64,000 nucleotides of DNA from Burkholderia sp. Bp8992 (GCF_003853705.1 NZ_QTQI01000005.1:248001-312000), one strand, 5' to 3'; shown: positions 27,343 through 36,446, counted from the first letter of the stretch. Notes: generated by a model not told the origin, from the letters alone. Program-made: numbers and translations.

Positions 27343-27882
27343 ATGGCGTTATACGAATATCGAGGCGTGGCCCCGCGCGTTCATGCGTCCGCTTACGTAC
27401 ACCCGAGTGCGAGCATCATCGGTGACGTGATCGTCGGCGCCGGTTGTTATATCGGGCCCGGAGCCTCGCTACGTGGGGACTTTGGCGCTATTCGTGTCGG
27501 CGAGGACAGCAACGTACAGGACAACTGTACGTTGCATGTCGGACACGGGATGACATGTTTGCTTGGCGAACGGTCTCATGTCGGCCACGGCGCCGTGGTA
27601 CACGGCGCACGTCTGGAGCGCAATGCGCTGATCGGGATGAACGCCATCGTGATGGACGACGCGATAGTCGGGGATTCCGCCATCGTGGCGGCGTGCGCTT
27701 TCGTCAAGTCTGGGATGCAGGTGCCGGCACAAACCCTGGTCATAGGCGTGCCGGCCCGTATCGTCCGCGTACTGACCGACGCGGAACTGCGTGAGAAGGT
27801 CGCAGCGACGAACCGATACTGCGAACTCGCGGCAGCGAGTTTGGCAACGATACGCCGGATCGATATGTCGATCGGTGGCTGA
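27343..27882 (+). CDS. Gamma-carbonic-anhydrase-like hexapeptide-repeat protein (PaaY/CaiE type)
   Basis: Left-handed parallel beta-helix protein (179 aa) of hexapeptide repeats (VHPSASIIGDVIVGAGCYIGPGASLRGDFGAI). Zinc-ligand histidines are in CTLHVGHGM and HVGHGAVVHGA, as in gamma-carbonic anhydrases. Size and C-terminus (GVPARIVRVLTDAEL) match PaaY and CaiE; PaaY is a thioesterase that removes toxic phenylacetyl-CoA derivatives. As the last gene of a CoA-ester catabolic operon it could be a second thioesterase. The ATG at 27343 follows the transporter stop by 34 nt. Confidence 0.85.
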   Translation: MALYEYRGVAPRVHASAYVHPSASIIGDVIVGAGCYIGPGASLRGDFGAIRVGEDSNVQDNCTLHVGHGMTCLLGERSHVGHGAVVHGARLERNALIGMNAIVMDDAIVGDSAIVAACAFVKSGMQVPAQTLVIGVPARIVRVLTDAELREKVAATNRYCELAAASLATIRRIDMSIGG

Positions 27883-28060
27883 GCCGAGTGATATTCCCGG
27901 ATTTCGACAGCCCCCGACCGGCGCCAATGGAATACGGCGATCGACGAGTGCCGAGCTCGGCTTTTGCGGTGGAGTGCCGCAATCGTTCGTTATCGGCACT
28001 ACCGAACGTAGCCGTGCAGTGCGCCGCTGGCATGCTCGCACTGCACGATTCGCATACGAA

Positions 28061-28666
28061 TCAATCGATCCCTGCGGTGCGGTGACCAGCATAGTACGGG
28101 GTGCGCCAGTTTGGCGTTATGCCCATGAAGTCGTCGAAATATGCAATGGCCAGCATTGGCTCTTCGAGCAAATTCTCGCGATACGATTGCCAGATTTTGA
28201 CCTGTCCGATTTTTTCGGACGGTTCAACGACTTTTCCACACTCCTGCCGTGATATTTTTTTGACGAGCTCAACGCAAAAATGAGTCAGTGCGAATCCGGT
28301 GGGCCACCAGTTTGCAATTTCGCTGCTCGATTTTTTATGTGGAATGACGGTCACCGATGTGTCTCGGACGGCTTTGAATTTCAATAGTTCGGCGAGCAGT
28401 GCGCCGATGCAGAACTGAAAATAGTCAGCCGCGTTCTTGCGTAGGTAAAACTCGCTGTCTTCAAGGATTTGAGTCCACGCGACGAACGCTTGTGTGAACT
28501 GTCGATCATCGAGTTCGAGCAACACGCCGGAATTTTTTGAGTAGTCGTCGCAATACCGCTGAAGAAGCAGTCTGCAAGATGACAGTTTGGCGAGAGCCGG
28601 CCATACGCGATGTATGGACCTTGCGATCGGTTCGTGTTCGTCTACCAAGATGCTTCTCCGGTGCAT
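28061..28666 (-). CDS. Hypothetical protein (second gene of a two-gene cassette)
   Basis: I do not recognise this 201-aa protein. It is soluble, with aromatic/acidic segments (FTQAFVAWTQILEDSEFYLRK, then ADYFQFCIGALLAELLKF), no signal peptide and no known motif. The ATG at 28666 begins 5 nt after the upstream gene's stop, so the two are translationally coupled. Base composition in sampled lines is about 50-55% GC against more than 60% around it, suggesting horizontal origin. The pairing of two unknown coupled genes could be a defence or toxin-antitoxin type cassette, but nothing in the sequence proves that. Confidence 0.7.
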   Translation of the reverse strand: MHRRSILVDEHEPIARSIHRVWPALAKLSSCRLLLQRYCDDYSKNSGVLLELDDRQFTQAFVAWTQILEDSEFYLRKNAADYFQFCIGALLAELLKFKAVRDTSVTVIPHKKSSSEIANWWPTGFALTHFCVELVKKISRQECGKVVEPSEKIGQVKIWQSYRENLLEEPMLAIAYFDDFMGITPNWRTPYYAGHRTAGID

Positions 28667-28671
28667 TCACT

Positions 28672-29517
28672 TCACAGGTAGCTGACAATTCTGGAAAACT
28701 CGCGCTGCATCGCGTCGTCCGGACTTTTCGATCGCAATGCCGCTCGAATTCGCGACTCGGACGCGCCTACGAGATCGGCCGCGAAGCGAAGCAGCGCGTC
28801 GGGATCGGACGGAAGCGCTGCAGGCTGGACAATTCTTGCGCACCCAGTGATACCGAGTAATAGAAAAACATATACGTTCGGCTCGGATACCAGCCACCAC
28901 GGCGCGACGACATCCGGCAATTCATCGAATCGTGCGCTTCGAATCGGATGGCGGTCGATGAGCGATAACGTGAGCCGGGAATACGCGCGGCAGATATCGT
29001 CTGAAAATTCATCCGGGGACGCCTCAATCTGGATTTCCGATATGCTTTTCAACACGTTGCCCGCGCCGCGCAGGCTGCTGAATGCGTCATTGATGCGGTG
29101 TTCAAATATAAGGACGTCCGTCGCGCCCGCGTGCAGGATGAATCGCTTCGCGGCTGCGTAATAAAGTGCCGAGCAGTGGCGGATCAGCTTTGTATCCGCG
29201 GATTCGCGAATGACGCGTTCCAGGCCGCCGTCGAAGCTGACCGGCGCTTTCCAGTGATCCTGCAGTGGGGGAATGGCGTGACCTGCATACGTTTCGGCCG
29301 TTTCGAGCAATGTGTCCGCGATATGGCCGACGGAGCCAAGAAATTGCGGCAACGGCGGCAAGTTCGCGCGGTGGGCAGCGGTTCGTTGAGAATCGGACCC
29401 AGAGCCGGGGGCGTTTCGCGCCGCGTATCGAAGTTGCCGCGCACAATCCATCAATGCAAGGCGAACCTGACTGAGATCCTGGACGATGTGCGATGGCGTC
29501 AATGACTTGGGTTCCAT
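28672..29517 (-). CDS. Hypothetical protein (first gene of a two-gene cassette)
   Basis: Unrecognised protein of 281 aa. Mostly helical and soluble; features include LALMDCARQLRYAARNA, ALYYAAAKRFILHAGATDVLIFEHRI and SSLRGAGNVLKSISEIQIE near the middle, and a C-terminal DLVGASESRIRAAL helix that could bind nucleic acid or a partner. The ATG at 29517 is chosen; the frame is open to 29580, but the added residues would lie in the regulator's operator region. It diverges from the SorC regulator with about 80 nt between starts, so the ATAGCAC...TTTGTTCA site at 29551 could also affect it. Lower GC than neighbours, as for its partner. Confidence 0.7.
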   Translation of the reverse strand: MEPKSLTPSHIVQDLSQVRLALMDCARQLRYAARNAPGSGSDSQRTAAHRANLPPLPQFLGSVGHIADTLLETAETYAGHAIPPLQDHWKAPVSFDGGLERVIRESADTKLIRHCSALYYAAAKRFILHAGATDVLIFEHRINDAFSSLRGAGNVLKSISEIQIEASPDEFSDDICRAYSRLTLSLIDRHPIRSARFDELPDVVAPWWLVSEPNVYVFLLLGITGCARIVQPAALPSDPDALLRFAADLVGASESRIRAALRSKSPDDAMQREFSRIVSYL

Positions 29518-29550
29518 GGCTGCCTCGAGACTGAAACATTTGAAGTTAAG

Positions 29551-29566
29551 ATAGCACATTTGTTCA
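29551..29566. promoter_or_regulatory. SorC-type operator upstream of the regulator gene
   Basis: ATAGCACATTTGTTCA, 34 nt before the GTG start of the SorC regulator. Its core ACATTTGTTCA recurs exactly at 36471-36481 (GutM/PTS promoter), and a one-base-shorter version on the other strand is at 30850-30864. It suggests autoregulation. Confidence 0.7.
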
Positions 29567-29600
29567 GTGTCATTGATCACGTTAATTTAGGGGAGGAAGC

Positions 29601-30584
29601 GTGCCGAGAGCCCGAACCCAGCACCGAGAAGAGGCCATCGACGAACAAAGTCCAGCGCGCAGACTGCGACTGCGCGCGGCGTGGATGTACTTCGTGGAGG
29701 AGATGACGCAACACGAGATCGCACAGAAACTCGGCATCGGTCGGGTGACGGTCGTGCGCCTGCTGGCCGCTGCGCGCGAGCGAAACGAGGTAAAAATTTC
29801 GATTGGTGATCGCCTGATCGAATGCGTGGATCTCGAACGGCAACTCGAGGAGCGATTCGGGATCGCGGAAGCGATCGTCGTACCGTTGTCAGCGCGAGAC
29901 GCGGATGCCACCGCGCCGGTAAGCGCCGCCACTGGCGAATATGTGTCGTCGATGGTGCGGTCGAACATGAAAATCGGCGTCGGTTGGGGGCGTACCCTTG
30001 TCAGTTCGCTGTCGTACATGGGGGAGCGTCCCGTCGAAAACGTCTCGGTGGTTTCACTGTTGGGCGGCATCATGAAAGCCCGGCATTTCAACCCGGCGGA
30101 GTTCGCTTGGCGTTTCGCGACGTTGTATCAGGCGGACTGCTACCTGATGACCGCGCCTTTGGTGGTCGACAGCCCGGAGACCCGGCGCACGCTCATCGAG
30201 CGCTGCGGCCTTCGGGATATTTTCGATCTGGCGAGATCCCTGGATGCGGTCGTCCTCGGCGCTGCGGGCACTGGCCCGGAGGCAACGGCGCACCGCTCGC
30301 GGTTCATCAGCGATGCTGATCGCGAATCCGTGATCAAGGCGGGTGCCGTGGGCGATCTGCTTTTCAACTTTTTCGGCGCCAACGGACAACTGGTTGACCA
30401 TCCCATCAACGAGCGTGTGATGTCCGTGCCGCTCGACATCGTCAAGCAAGTACCGGTGCGCGTGCTTGCAGCGGGCGGCGTGAGCAAGGTGCCGGCGCTC
30501 GGGGGCGCTCTGAGGTTATTGCGACCGTCCGTATTGATCACCGATCAATACGCCGCAGCGGACTTGCTGAAACTAGCGGACTGA
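29601..30584 (+). CDS. SorC/DeoR-type sugar-binding transcriptional regulator
   Basis: Regulator of 327 aa. An N-terminal helix-turn-helix at about 25-62 (AAWMYFVEEMTQHEIAQKLGIGRVTVVRLLAAARE) is followed by the SorC effector domain, related to phosphosugar isomerases (GVGWGRTLVSSLSYM, GAAGTGPEATAHRSRFIS, PINERVMSVPLD, AAGGVSKVPALGGAL). Family members respond to sugar or polyol phosphates. The start is GTG at 29601 with GGGGAGGA 3-10 nt before it. It is followed by the dehydrogenase/PTS genes it most likely controls through the TGAACAAATGT sites. Confidence 0.92.
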   Translation: MPRARTQHREEAIDEQSPARRLRLRAAWMYFVEEMTQHEIAQKLGIGRVTVVRLLAAARERNEVKISIGDRLIECVDLERQLEERFGIAEAIVVPLSARDADATAPVSAATGEYVSSMVRSNMKIGVGWGRTLVSSLSYMGERPVENVSVVSLLGGIMKARHFNPAEFAWRFATLYQADCYLMTAPLVVDSPETRRTLIERCGLRDIFDLARSLDAVVLGAAGTGPEATAHRSRFISDADRESVIKAGAVGDLLFNFFGANGQLVDHPINERVMSVPLDIVKQVPVRVLAAGGVSKVPALGGALRLLRPSVLITDQYAAADLLKLAD

Positions 30585-30593
30585 CTCTTCGCG

Positions 30594-30618
30594 CGGAAAG
30601 GGCCCCGTCACCTTTCCG
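30594..30618 (+). terminator. Candidate hairpin after the SorC regulator
   Basis: CGGAAAGG, 9-nt loop, CCTTTCCG: a perfect 8-bp stem 10 nt after the regulator stop. No T-run follows, so it may act only weakly, need Rho, or serve as a transcript 3' end. Confidence 0.35.
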
Positions 30619-30849
30619 TACTCCGCGCTCGTCCCCACTGCCGAGAGAAGCGCGCTCTCGCACCTCCCCATTCGCAGCGACGGCAGTTTTGCTGCGCCGC
30701 ATCAATTTCTGTATCAGTGCCCGCCGCTGAATTGTCGCTCGCGTCCGCGAGCCCTTCGGTGCGGCTCATCATCTCCATCCCCAAATTTCCATGCGCTAGG
30801 AATAACCCTAGATGCACTCCTTTTATCGCTCGGTTGCTTGTACCTTTAG

Positions 30850-30880
30850 TGAACAAAGTGCTATTGTAAAAAACAAATGT
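30850..30880. promoter_or_regulatory. SorC-type operator pair upstream of the dehydrogenase operon
   Basis: TGAACAAAGTGCTAT at 30850-30864 is the complement of the 29551 site less one base. A further half, AACAAATGT, lies at 30872-30880 in direct orientation. The pair sits about 90-120 nt before the SAF-domain oxidoreductase start, in promoter position. Confidence 0.65.
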
Positions 30881-30970
30881 GCACTGAACGTCGCGGCGAT
30901 CCAGGTTGCAGACGCGGGTTAAGGGCACATGCCTGCGCAAGCGCGCGTCACTACCCAGGAGACATCGTCG

Positions 30971-32299
30971 ATGCTCAACATCATTCCCAGCGGCCTGGCG
31001 GCCGACCTCAAAGCCCGTGCCCAATCGGGCAGACCTATCCGAATCGGCTTGATCGGCTCCGGCGAAATGGGCACGGACATCGTGACCCAGGTCCGGCAAA
31101 TGGAAGGTCTTGAGATCGGCGCGATCGCGGACCTCCGTGTCGACGCCGCATGCGAAGCGGTTCGAGTCGCCAATCAGGCGGACGAAGGCTATCGCGTCGT
31201 CGAGACCGGCTCGGGGATTTCGCAGGCGATCGAGGCCGGATCGATCGCCATCACGCAAGACTCGAATGCGATCTGTACCAACGATCAAATCGACGTGGTT
31301 ATCGATGCGACCGGCAAACCGGCGGTGGGCGCGCAGATCGGGCTGCTGGCCATGGAGCACGGCAAGCATCTCGTGATGATGAACGTCGAAGCCGATGTGA
31401 CCATCGGTGCATACCTGCGTCGTGAAGCGGAGCGGCTGGGTGTGGTGTACACGCTCGGTGCCGGCGACGAGCCGAGCTCGACGATTGAGTTGATCGATTT
31501 CGTCAGCGCGCTCGGTTATCCGATCGTCGCCGCGGGCAAGGGCAAGAACAACCCGCTGAATATCGACGCGACACCGGACGACTATATGGCGGAAGCCATG
31601 GCGCGCAACATGAATCCGCGCATGCTGGTGGAGTTTGTCGACGGTTCGAAGACCGCGGTCGAAATGGCGGCGATCGGAAATGCGACCGGGCTGATTCCGG
31701 ATGTCGCCGGCATGCACGGTCCCGCGGCCACGCTCGACCAACTGCATGAGGTGCTTTGTCCGGTGGCGGACGGCGGGATCCTCACCCAAAAGGGCGTAGT
31801 CGATTACACCATTGGAAAGGGCGTCGCGCCCGGGGTGTTCGTCGTTGCCGAACTTGCACATCCTCGCCTGCGCGAGCGCATGGCTGACCTCAAGCTCGGC
31901 AAGGGGCCGTATTACACGTTTTATCGCCCGTATCACCTGACGAGTCTCGAGGTCCCGCTCAGTTGCGCGCGCGCTGTCCTGTACGGCAAAGCCGACATGC
32001 GGCCGCTCCCCGTTCCGGTGGTCGAGGTTTGCGCGGTGGCGAAGCGAGACCTGAAAGTCGGTGACCGCCTCGACGCGATCGGCGAATTCACGTACCGCGC
32101 GTGGGCCATCGCGGCGGACGACGCGCTTGCGCAGCGCGCGGTTCCATGCGGCTTGCTGGAAGGCGGCGTTGTCACCCAAGCAATCCGAAAGGGCGAATTG
32201 CTGACGTACCAGAACGCCGCGGTCGACGCGAACGCACCGATCGTCAAACTGCGCCAGCGCCAGGACGAAATGGTCCGCGGTGCGCGTGCTGCCGCTTGA
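30971..32299 (+). CDS. NAD(P)-dependent oxidoreductase, homoserine-dehydrogenase-like with C-terminal SAF domain
   Basis: 442-aa protein of the COG4091 type. The N-terminal Rossmann motif is IRIGLIGSGEMGTDIV, followed by DVVIDATGKPAVGAQIG and EHGKHLVMMNVEADVTIG. The central catalytic-like segment contains AAGKGKNNPLNIDATPD and GMHGPAATLDQL. The last 100 residues (VPVVEVCAVAKRDLKVGDRLDAIGEFTYR...GELLTYQNAAVD) form a SAF domain. The chemistry is not established; homoserine-dehydrogenase-like proteins reduce or oxidise beta to a carbonyl. The ATG at 30971 with AGGAGA 8 nt upstream is preferred over ATG 30929. First gene of the E1/E2 operon; its stop overlaps the ribosome site of E1alpha. Confidence 0.85.
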   Translation: MLNIIPSGLAADLKARAQSGRPIRIGLIGSGEMGTDIVTQVRQMEGLEIGAIADLRVDAACEAVRVANQADEGYRVVETGSGISQAIEAGSIAITQDSNAICTNDQIDVVIDATGKPAVGAQIGLLAMEHGKHLVMMNVEADVTIGAYLRREAERLGVVYTLGAGDEPSSTIELIDFVSALGYPIVAAGKGKNNPLNIDATPDDYMAEAMARNMNPRMLVEFVDGSKTAVEMAAIGNATGLIPDVAGMHGPAATLDQLHEVLCPVADGGILTQKGVVDYTIGKGVAPGVFVVAELAHPRLRERMADLKLGKGPYYTFYRPYHLTSLEVPLSCARAVLYGKADMRPLPVPVVEVCAVAKRDLKVGDRLDAIGEFTYRAWAIAADDALAQRAVPCGLLEGGVVTQAIRKGELLTYQNAAVDANAPIVKLRQRQDEMVRGARAAA

Positions 32300-32309
32300 G
32301 GAGAAGATG

Positions 32310-33338
32310 ATGGGATTCGTTGCAGAGAAGATCGAAGGAATGCCCGAAGTCTATCGGCATGTCTCGGTGCAAGCGCTGCGTGACGCGCTGAAGAAGATGC
32401 AACTTGTGCGTCGATTCGAGGAGAGCGCGGAGCAGGCGTATATGCGTGGCCTGATTCACGGGACGATGCACCTGTCTATCGGGCAGGAAGCTTCTGCGAT
32501 TGCGATGACGATGCTCCTGACCGATGAGGACTACATCACGTCGACGCATCGCGGGCACGGCCACTGCATCGGCAAAGGTGCGGATCCGAAACGCATGTTC
32601 GCCGAATTCTTCGGCAAGGAGACGGGGTATTGCCGGGGGCGGGGTGGTTCGATGCACATTGCGGATGTGAGCCGCGGAAATCTCGGCGCCAACGGTATCG
32701 TGGGAGGAGGCTTGCCTATCGCGGTCGGCGCGGCGCTGTCGATCAAGAAGCAGCGCAAGGACTCGGTTGTCGTGTGTTTTTTCGGCGATGGCGCGAACAA
32801 TGAAGGTGCGTTCCATGAATCGCTGAATTTCGCCGCGATCTGGAAGCTGCCGGTGATTTTCGTCTGTGAAAATAACCGGTACGGCATGTCGATGTCGGTC
32901 GAACGTTCGACGGCCGTCAGTCGGATCTCGCAGCGCGCGGTTGCGTATGACATGCCCGGCATAACTGTCGATGGCAATAGCTTCGGCGACGTGCTGACTG
33001 CGGCTGAAGGCGCGATCGAGCGCGCCCGAAAAGGCGAAGGGCCGACACTCATCGAGTGCGAGACATACCGCATTCGCGGCCACTCCAAGAGCGACCGGAA
33101 CCGCTATCGCACCCGCGAAGAGATCGAGTCCTGGGGCGCAAGGGATCCCATTGCGAAATTCGAGCGGCAGTTGGTGGAGCTTGGGCTGATCGACGCCGCA
33201 GCGGTGCAAGCAATCCACGCGGAAGTCGAGGAAGAAATCAAGGCGGGTCTGGACTACGCGCAGAACAGCCCGGCACCGGACATCGCCGAGTTGACGCGCT
33301 ATGTATATACGGAGAACGGGGGGAATGACCATGAGTGA
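32310..33338 (+). CDS. Thiamine-diphosphate E1 alpha subunit, acetoin/2-oxo acid dehydrogenase type
   Basis: Alpha subunit (342 aa) of a two-chain TPP-dependent dehydrogenase. The TPP/Mg motif is [33 protein letters not shown]. Other hallmarks: [53 protein letters not shown] and the phosphorylation-loop region [16 protein letters not shown]. The pattern is that of acetoin dehydrogenase AcoA and E1alpha of branched-chain/pyruvate complexes in Gram-positives. The ATG at 32310 has GAGGAG 6 nt before it. Together with E1beta and E2 it should oxidatively cleave or decarboxylate a 2-oxo or 2-hydroxy-ketone product of the polyol pathway. Confidence 0.92.
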   Translation: MGFVAEKIEGMPEVYRHVSVQALRDALKKMQLVRRFEESAEQAYMRGLIHGTMHLSIGQEASAIAMTMLLTDEDYITSTHRGHGHCIGKGADPKRMFAEFFGKETGYCRGRGGSMHIADVSRGNLGANGIVGGGLPIAVGAALSIKKQRKDSVVVCFFGDGANNEGAFHESLNFAAIWKLPVIFVCENNRYGMSMSVERSTAVSRISQRAVAYDMPGITVDGNSFGDVLTAAEGAIERARKGEGPTLIECETYRIRGHSKSDRNRYRTREEIESWGARDPIAKFERQLVELGLIDAAAVQAIHAEVEEEIKAGLDYAQNSPAPDIAELTRYVYTENGGNDHE

Positions 33339-34326
33339 CCAGCGCGAACTGACTTACGCTCAGGCGATTCATGAGGCAATGGGCATCGCAATGGAGCGAG
33401 ACGAGCGCGTGTTCCTGATGGGCGAGGATATCGGAGTCTACGGCGGTGCGTTCCAGGTGACCGGTGACCTGTTTCAGCGCTTTGGTGCGGAACGTGTCAT
33501 GGACACGCCCATCGCGGAGCTGGCAGGCGCCGGCATTGCGGTCGGTGCGGCCATGACCGGCTGCCGGCCGATCTACGAATTCCAGTTTTCGGACTTCGCA
33601 ACGCTTGCGATGGAACAAATCGTGAACCAGGCCGCGAAGATGCGTTACATGCTGGGCGGAGAAGTCTCGGTGCCGGTTGTGATGCGCTTTCCGGCCGGTT
33701 CCGGGACAGGTGCCGCAGCCCAGCACAGCCAGAGCCTCGAGGCCTGGTTCGCGCACGTTCCCGGATTGAAAGTGGTGCAACCCAGTACGCCCCATGACGC
33801 GAAGGGATTACTGCTTGCTGCGCTCGAGGATCCCGATCCGGTGATGATCTTCGAACACAAGCTCCTGTACAAGAGCAAGGGCATCGTGCCGGAGGGCTAC
33901 TATGTGGAGCCGATCGGCAGGGCCGTCGTTCGCCGCGAGGGGCGGGATGTCACGATCGTCGCGACTTCGATCATGACCGTGCGTTCGCTGGAGGCGGCAG
34001 ACGCGCTGCAGCAGGAAGGCATCGACGTGGAAGTGATCGATCTGCGCAGCATCCGGCCGATCGACCGTCAGGCGATCATCGACAGCGTACGCAAGACTTC
34101 GCGTCTGGTATGTGTGTACGAAGGTGTTCAGCAACTGGGCATAGGCGCCGAGATCGCGTCGATCGTTTGCGAAAGCGACGCCTTCGATTATCTGGACGCA
34201 CCGATCGTCCGGCTGGGCGGCGCGGATTGTCCGTTGCCTTACAACCCGCAGCTCGAGAAGGCTGCCGTGCCGCAGGTGCCCGACATCGTCGAGGCGGTTC
34301 GGCATATCGTCGGTCGGAGGGGCTGA
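33331..34326 (+). CDS. Thiamine-diphosphate E1 beta subunit, acetoin/2-oxo acid dehydrogenase type
   Basis: Beta subunit (331 aa) pairing with the preceding alpha subunit. Conserved segments: [40 protein letters not shown], the His-containing [27 protein letters not shown], and the transketolase C-domain [17 protein letters not shown]. The ATG at 33331 overlaps the alpha-subunit stop by 8 nt and has GGGGGGA upstream; ATG 33325 is too close to that site. Ends 1 nt before the E2 gene start. Confidence 0.93.
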   Translation: MSDQRELTYAQAIHEAMGIAMERDERVFLMGEDIGVYGGAFQVTGDLFQRFGAERVMDTPIAELAGAGIAVGAAMTGCRPIYEFQFSDFATLAMEQIVNQAAKMRYMLGGEVSVPVVMRFPAGSGTGAAAQHSQSLEAWFAHVPGLKVVQPSTPHDAKGLLLAALEDPDPVMIFEHKLLYKSKGIVPEGYYVEPIGRAVVRREGRDVTIVATSIMTVRSLEAADALQQEGIDVEVIDLRSIRPIDRQAIIDSVRKTSRLVCVYEGVQQLGIGAEIASIVCESDAFDYLDAPIVRLGGADCPLPYNPQLEKAAVPQVPDIVEAVRHIVGRRG

Positions 34327-34327
34327 G

Positions 34328-35638
34328 ATGGCGACCGAAGTGATTCTTCCTCGCGTCGACATGGACATGACCGAGGGTACGATTACCGCTTGGTATGTCA
34401 AGGACGGCGACACGATCAGGCAGGGCGAGCCGATCTTCGACATCGAGACCAGCAAGGCCACGATGGAAGTGGAGGCCCCGGCGAGCGGCACGATCCGGCA
34501 GATTACCGCCAGCGTCGGCGATACTGTCCCCGTCGGAACCGTGATTGCATGGATCTATGCCAGTGGTGAGACCGTCATCGAGCACGACGTCGGCACAACC
34601 GCATCAGGCGTTGCCGAGCCTGACGCTGCGGCTGAATCCCCGATCCATCGTCGCGCGGATGTCGCAGATGCGGCATTGCCGGGCGATATCAGCGACAGCC
34701 GGATTCGCGCGACGCCCGCCGCTCGCCGGGCTGCTCGCGAAAGCGAAATCGACTTGGGCAGCCTGCAGGGATCCGGTCCACATGGGCGGATTATCGAAAA
34801 TGATGTGCGCACCGTCGCCGCTGGGCGCGGTGGTTCACGTGAAGTGGTGGCCGGCGCGAGCCAGCAAGGCTCGCTCAATCGGGTCTGGCTGCAACGCGGC
34901 GGCCCGGCGACGCTGGTGTTTCTGCATGGATTCGGGGCCGAGGCGAATAGCTGGCGCCCATTCTTCAATGCGTTGCGCGACGCCGGCCTTGCGAAGAATC
35001 TTGGTGTACTGTCGATCGATCTGCCCGGACATGGAAGATCGCCGGCCGATGCTGCCGCATCGCTGGAGAACATCGTCGACGCGATTGGCGCTACGCTGGC
35101 GGCAGAAGATGTCGCGCACTGCCATCTCGTCGGGCATTCGTTCGGCGGGGCTGTAGCGATTGCGTTGAGCGCTTCGCGCCGTGTGCGTGTGTCGTCGTTG
35201 ACGCTGGCCGCACCGGCTGGGCTGGGAACCGAATGCAACGGTGCGTTCTTGCGCGGGCTGACGCAAGCCGCTGATCGAACCAGTCTTACGCGATGGCTGC
35301 GGGAATTGGTCGCGCGTCCCGGTGTGATCGACGACGCGTTCATCGCGACGGCAGAGCAGCAATTGTCGAGTGAGGCAAAACGTGTGACGCTTGCGTCAAT
35401 CGCAGAGACGTTCTTCCCGGGCGGGCGGCAGAAGATCGACCTGCGAGAGGCCATCGCGTCGCTGACGATGCCTGTTCGCATCGTCTGGGGGGCGTCGGAC
35501 AAAATCATTCCGATTACGCACACGAACGGCCTGCCTGGCCGGATTGCGCAGCACCGGTTCGCGGACATCGGTCATTTGCCGCACGTCGAAGCGCTGGCTG
35601 ATGTGGTCGGTATCGTCGGCGAGCAACTGTCACGGTAG
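34328..35638 (+). CDS. Lipoyl E2 component fused to an alpha/beta-hydrolase domain (AcoC-like)
   Basis: 436-aa three-part protein. The lipoyl domain occupies residues 1-75 with the modified lysine at Lys43 (IETSKATMEVEAP). A peripheral subunit-binding domain follows at about 118-155 (RIRATPAARRAARE...GSGPHGRIIENDV). Residues 190-436 form an alpha/beta-hydrolase fold with oxyanion FLHGFGAEANSW, nucleophile elbow VGHSFGGAVA and the late His of IGHLPHVEAL, in place of the usual acyltransferase. This matches AcoC-type E2 of acetoin dehydrogenase. It needs lipoylation; a dedicated lipA lies at 54751. No dihydrolipoamide dehydrogenase is present in the window. Confidence 0.92.
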   Translation: MATEVILPRVDMDMTEGTITAWYVKDGDTIRQGEPIFDIETSKATMEVEAPASGTIRQITASVGDTVPVGTVIAWIYASGETVIEHDVGTTASGVAEPDAAAESPIHRRADVADAALPGDISDSRIRATPAARRAARESEIDLGSLQGSGPHGRIIENDVRTVAAGRGGSREVVAGASQQGSLNRVWLQRGGPATLVFLHGFGAEANSWRPFFNALRDAGLAKNLGVLSIDLPGHGRSPADAAASLENIVDAIGATLAAEDVAHCHLVGHSFGGAVAIALSASRRVRVSSLTLAAPAGLGTECNGAFLRGLTQAADRTSLTRWLRELVARPGVIDDAFIATAEQQLSSEAKRVTLASIAETFFPGGRQKIDLREAIASLTMPVRIVWGASDKIIPITHTNGLPGRIAQHRFADIGHLPHVEALADVVGIVGEQLSR

Positions 35639-35650
35639 GCGGAGCCATTC

Positions 35651-36394
35651 ATGAACCTGAAGCTTGACGGCAAGGTCGCGCTGGTAACGGGGCTGTCGTC
35701 CCCGATCGGCGACGAGGTGGTCCGTGCCTTGCGTACCGCTGGCGCAACGGTGCTTACGCAGCGGGCACGCGCTCTCGAACTGGTGGGCGAAACGGGAGAC
35801 GGTCAAGCGAATGTCGACGGTACGCCGCCGGAAATCTTCACGGCGCGGCGTGCGGTCGAACTGGTCGAACGTACCGTTCTCGAATTTGGTAGGCTCGATA
35901 TCGTCGTCCATAACGGCTGCGCGCGGCTGGACGGGGGAGGCGATCTCGAGATTCCCGAACGAGAAATCGATCAGGCGTACGCCGAGTGTGTCAAGGCTGC
36001 GCTTTACATAGCCCATGCCGCGGCATCGCAGTATCGGCGAGTCAAGCGAGGCGTGATCGTGAATATCGCGCCGACCGCCGAAGCCGATTCTTGGTGCGTG
36101 CCGTGGCAGAGCGCCTGTGCCGCGGCGCTCTGTCAGCTATCCCAAGCACTGGGGCAACGATTGAAAGGTGACGGGATCCGCGTCAATGCCGTCTGTCCAA
36201 CGGTACCTTCATACGATGAGTTTCGCCGCGCCTCACGGGGAGCGACGCTGCAGCCGGCCCCGCTGCCGTCGATCCCGCGGCGAGAGGATGGCATGTCCGC
36301 CGCGGTGCGTGCCGCTCTCTTCCTGGCTTCGGAGGCGTCACACTACATCTCGGGTCTCGTGTTCCCGATCGAAGTCAATTCGGGTTTTTGTTAG
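35651..36394 (+). CDS. SDR-fold protein without catalytic residues
   Basis: Short-chain dehydrogenase fold (247 aa). The cofactor loop reads TGLSSPIG at 13-20 and HNG replaces NNAG at 88-90. The active site is gone: where YxxxK is expected there is PWQSACAA, giving Trp152 and Cys156, and the catalytic Ser is replaced in NIAPTAEAD. Other SDR landmarks remain (GIRVNAVCPTVPSY, ASHYISGLVFPIEVNSGFC), so the frame has been maintained. It may be a structural or ligand-sensing partner rather than an enzyme. Last gene of the E1/E2 operon, 12 nt after E2. The second such degenerate SDR in this window. Confidence 0.85.
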   Translation: MNLKLDGKVALVTGLSSPIGDEVVRALRTAGATVLTQRARALELVGETGDGQANVDGTPPEIFTARRAVELVERTVLEFGRLDIVVHNGCARLDGGGDLEIPEREIDQAYAECVKAALYIAHAAASQYRRVKRGVIVNIAPTAEADSWCVPWQSACAAALCQLSQALGQRLKGDGIRVNAVCPTVPSYDEFRRASRGATLQPAPLPSIPRREDGMSAAVRAALFLASEASHYISGLVFPIEVNSGFC

Positions 36395-36446
36395 AAGAAT
36401 CGTTTCCACGAGCTTTGTGTCGCGTTTTCCCGTATTTACCCACAAA

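Larger units (their letters stand above)
30585..30970. other. 386-bp control region before the SAF-domain oxidoreductase
   Basis: No gene recognised. Holds the hairpin at 30594-30618 and the SorC-type operator pair at 30850-30880. An in-frame ATG at 30929 exists but is not preferred as the next gene's start. Confidence 0.55.
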
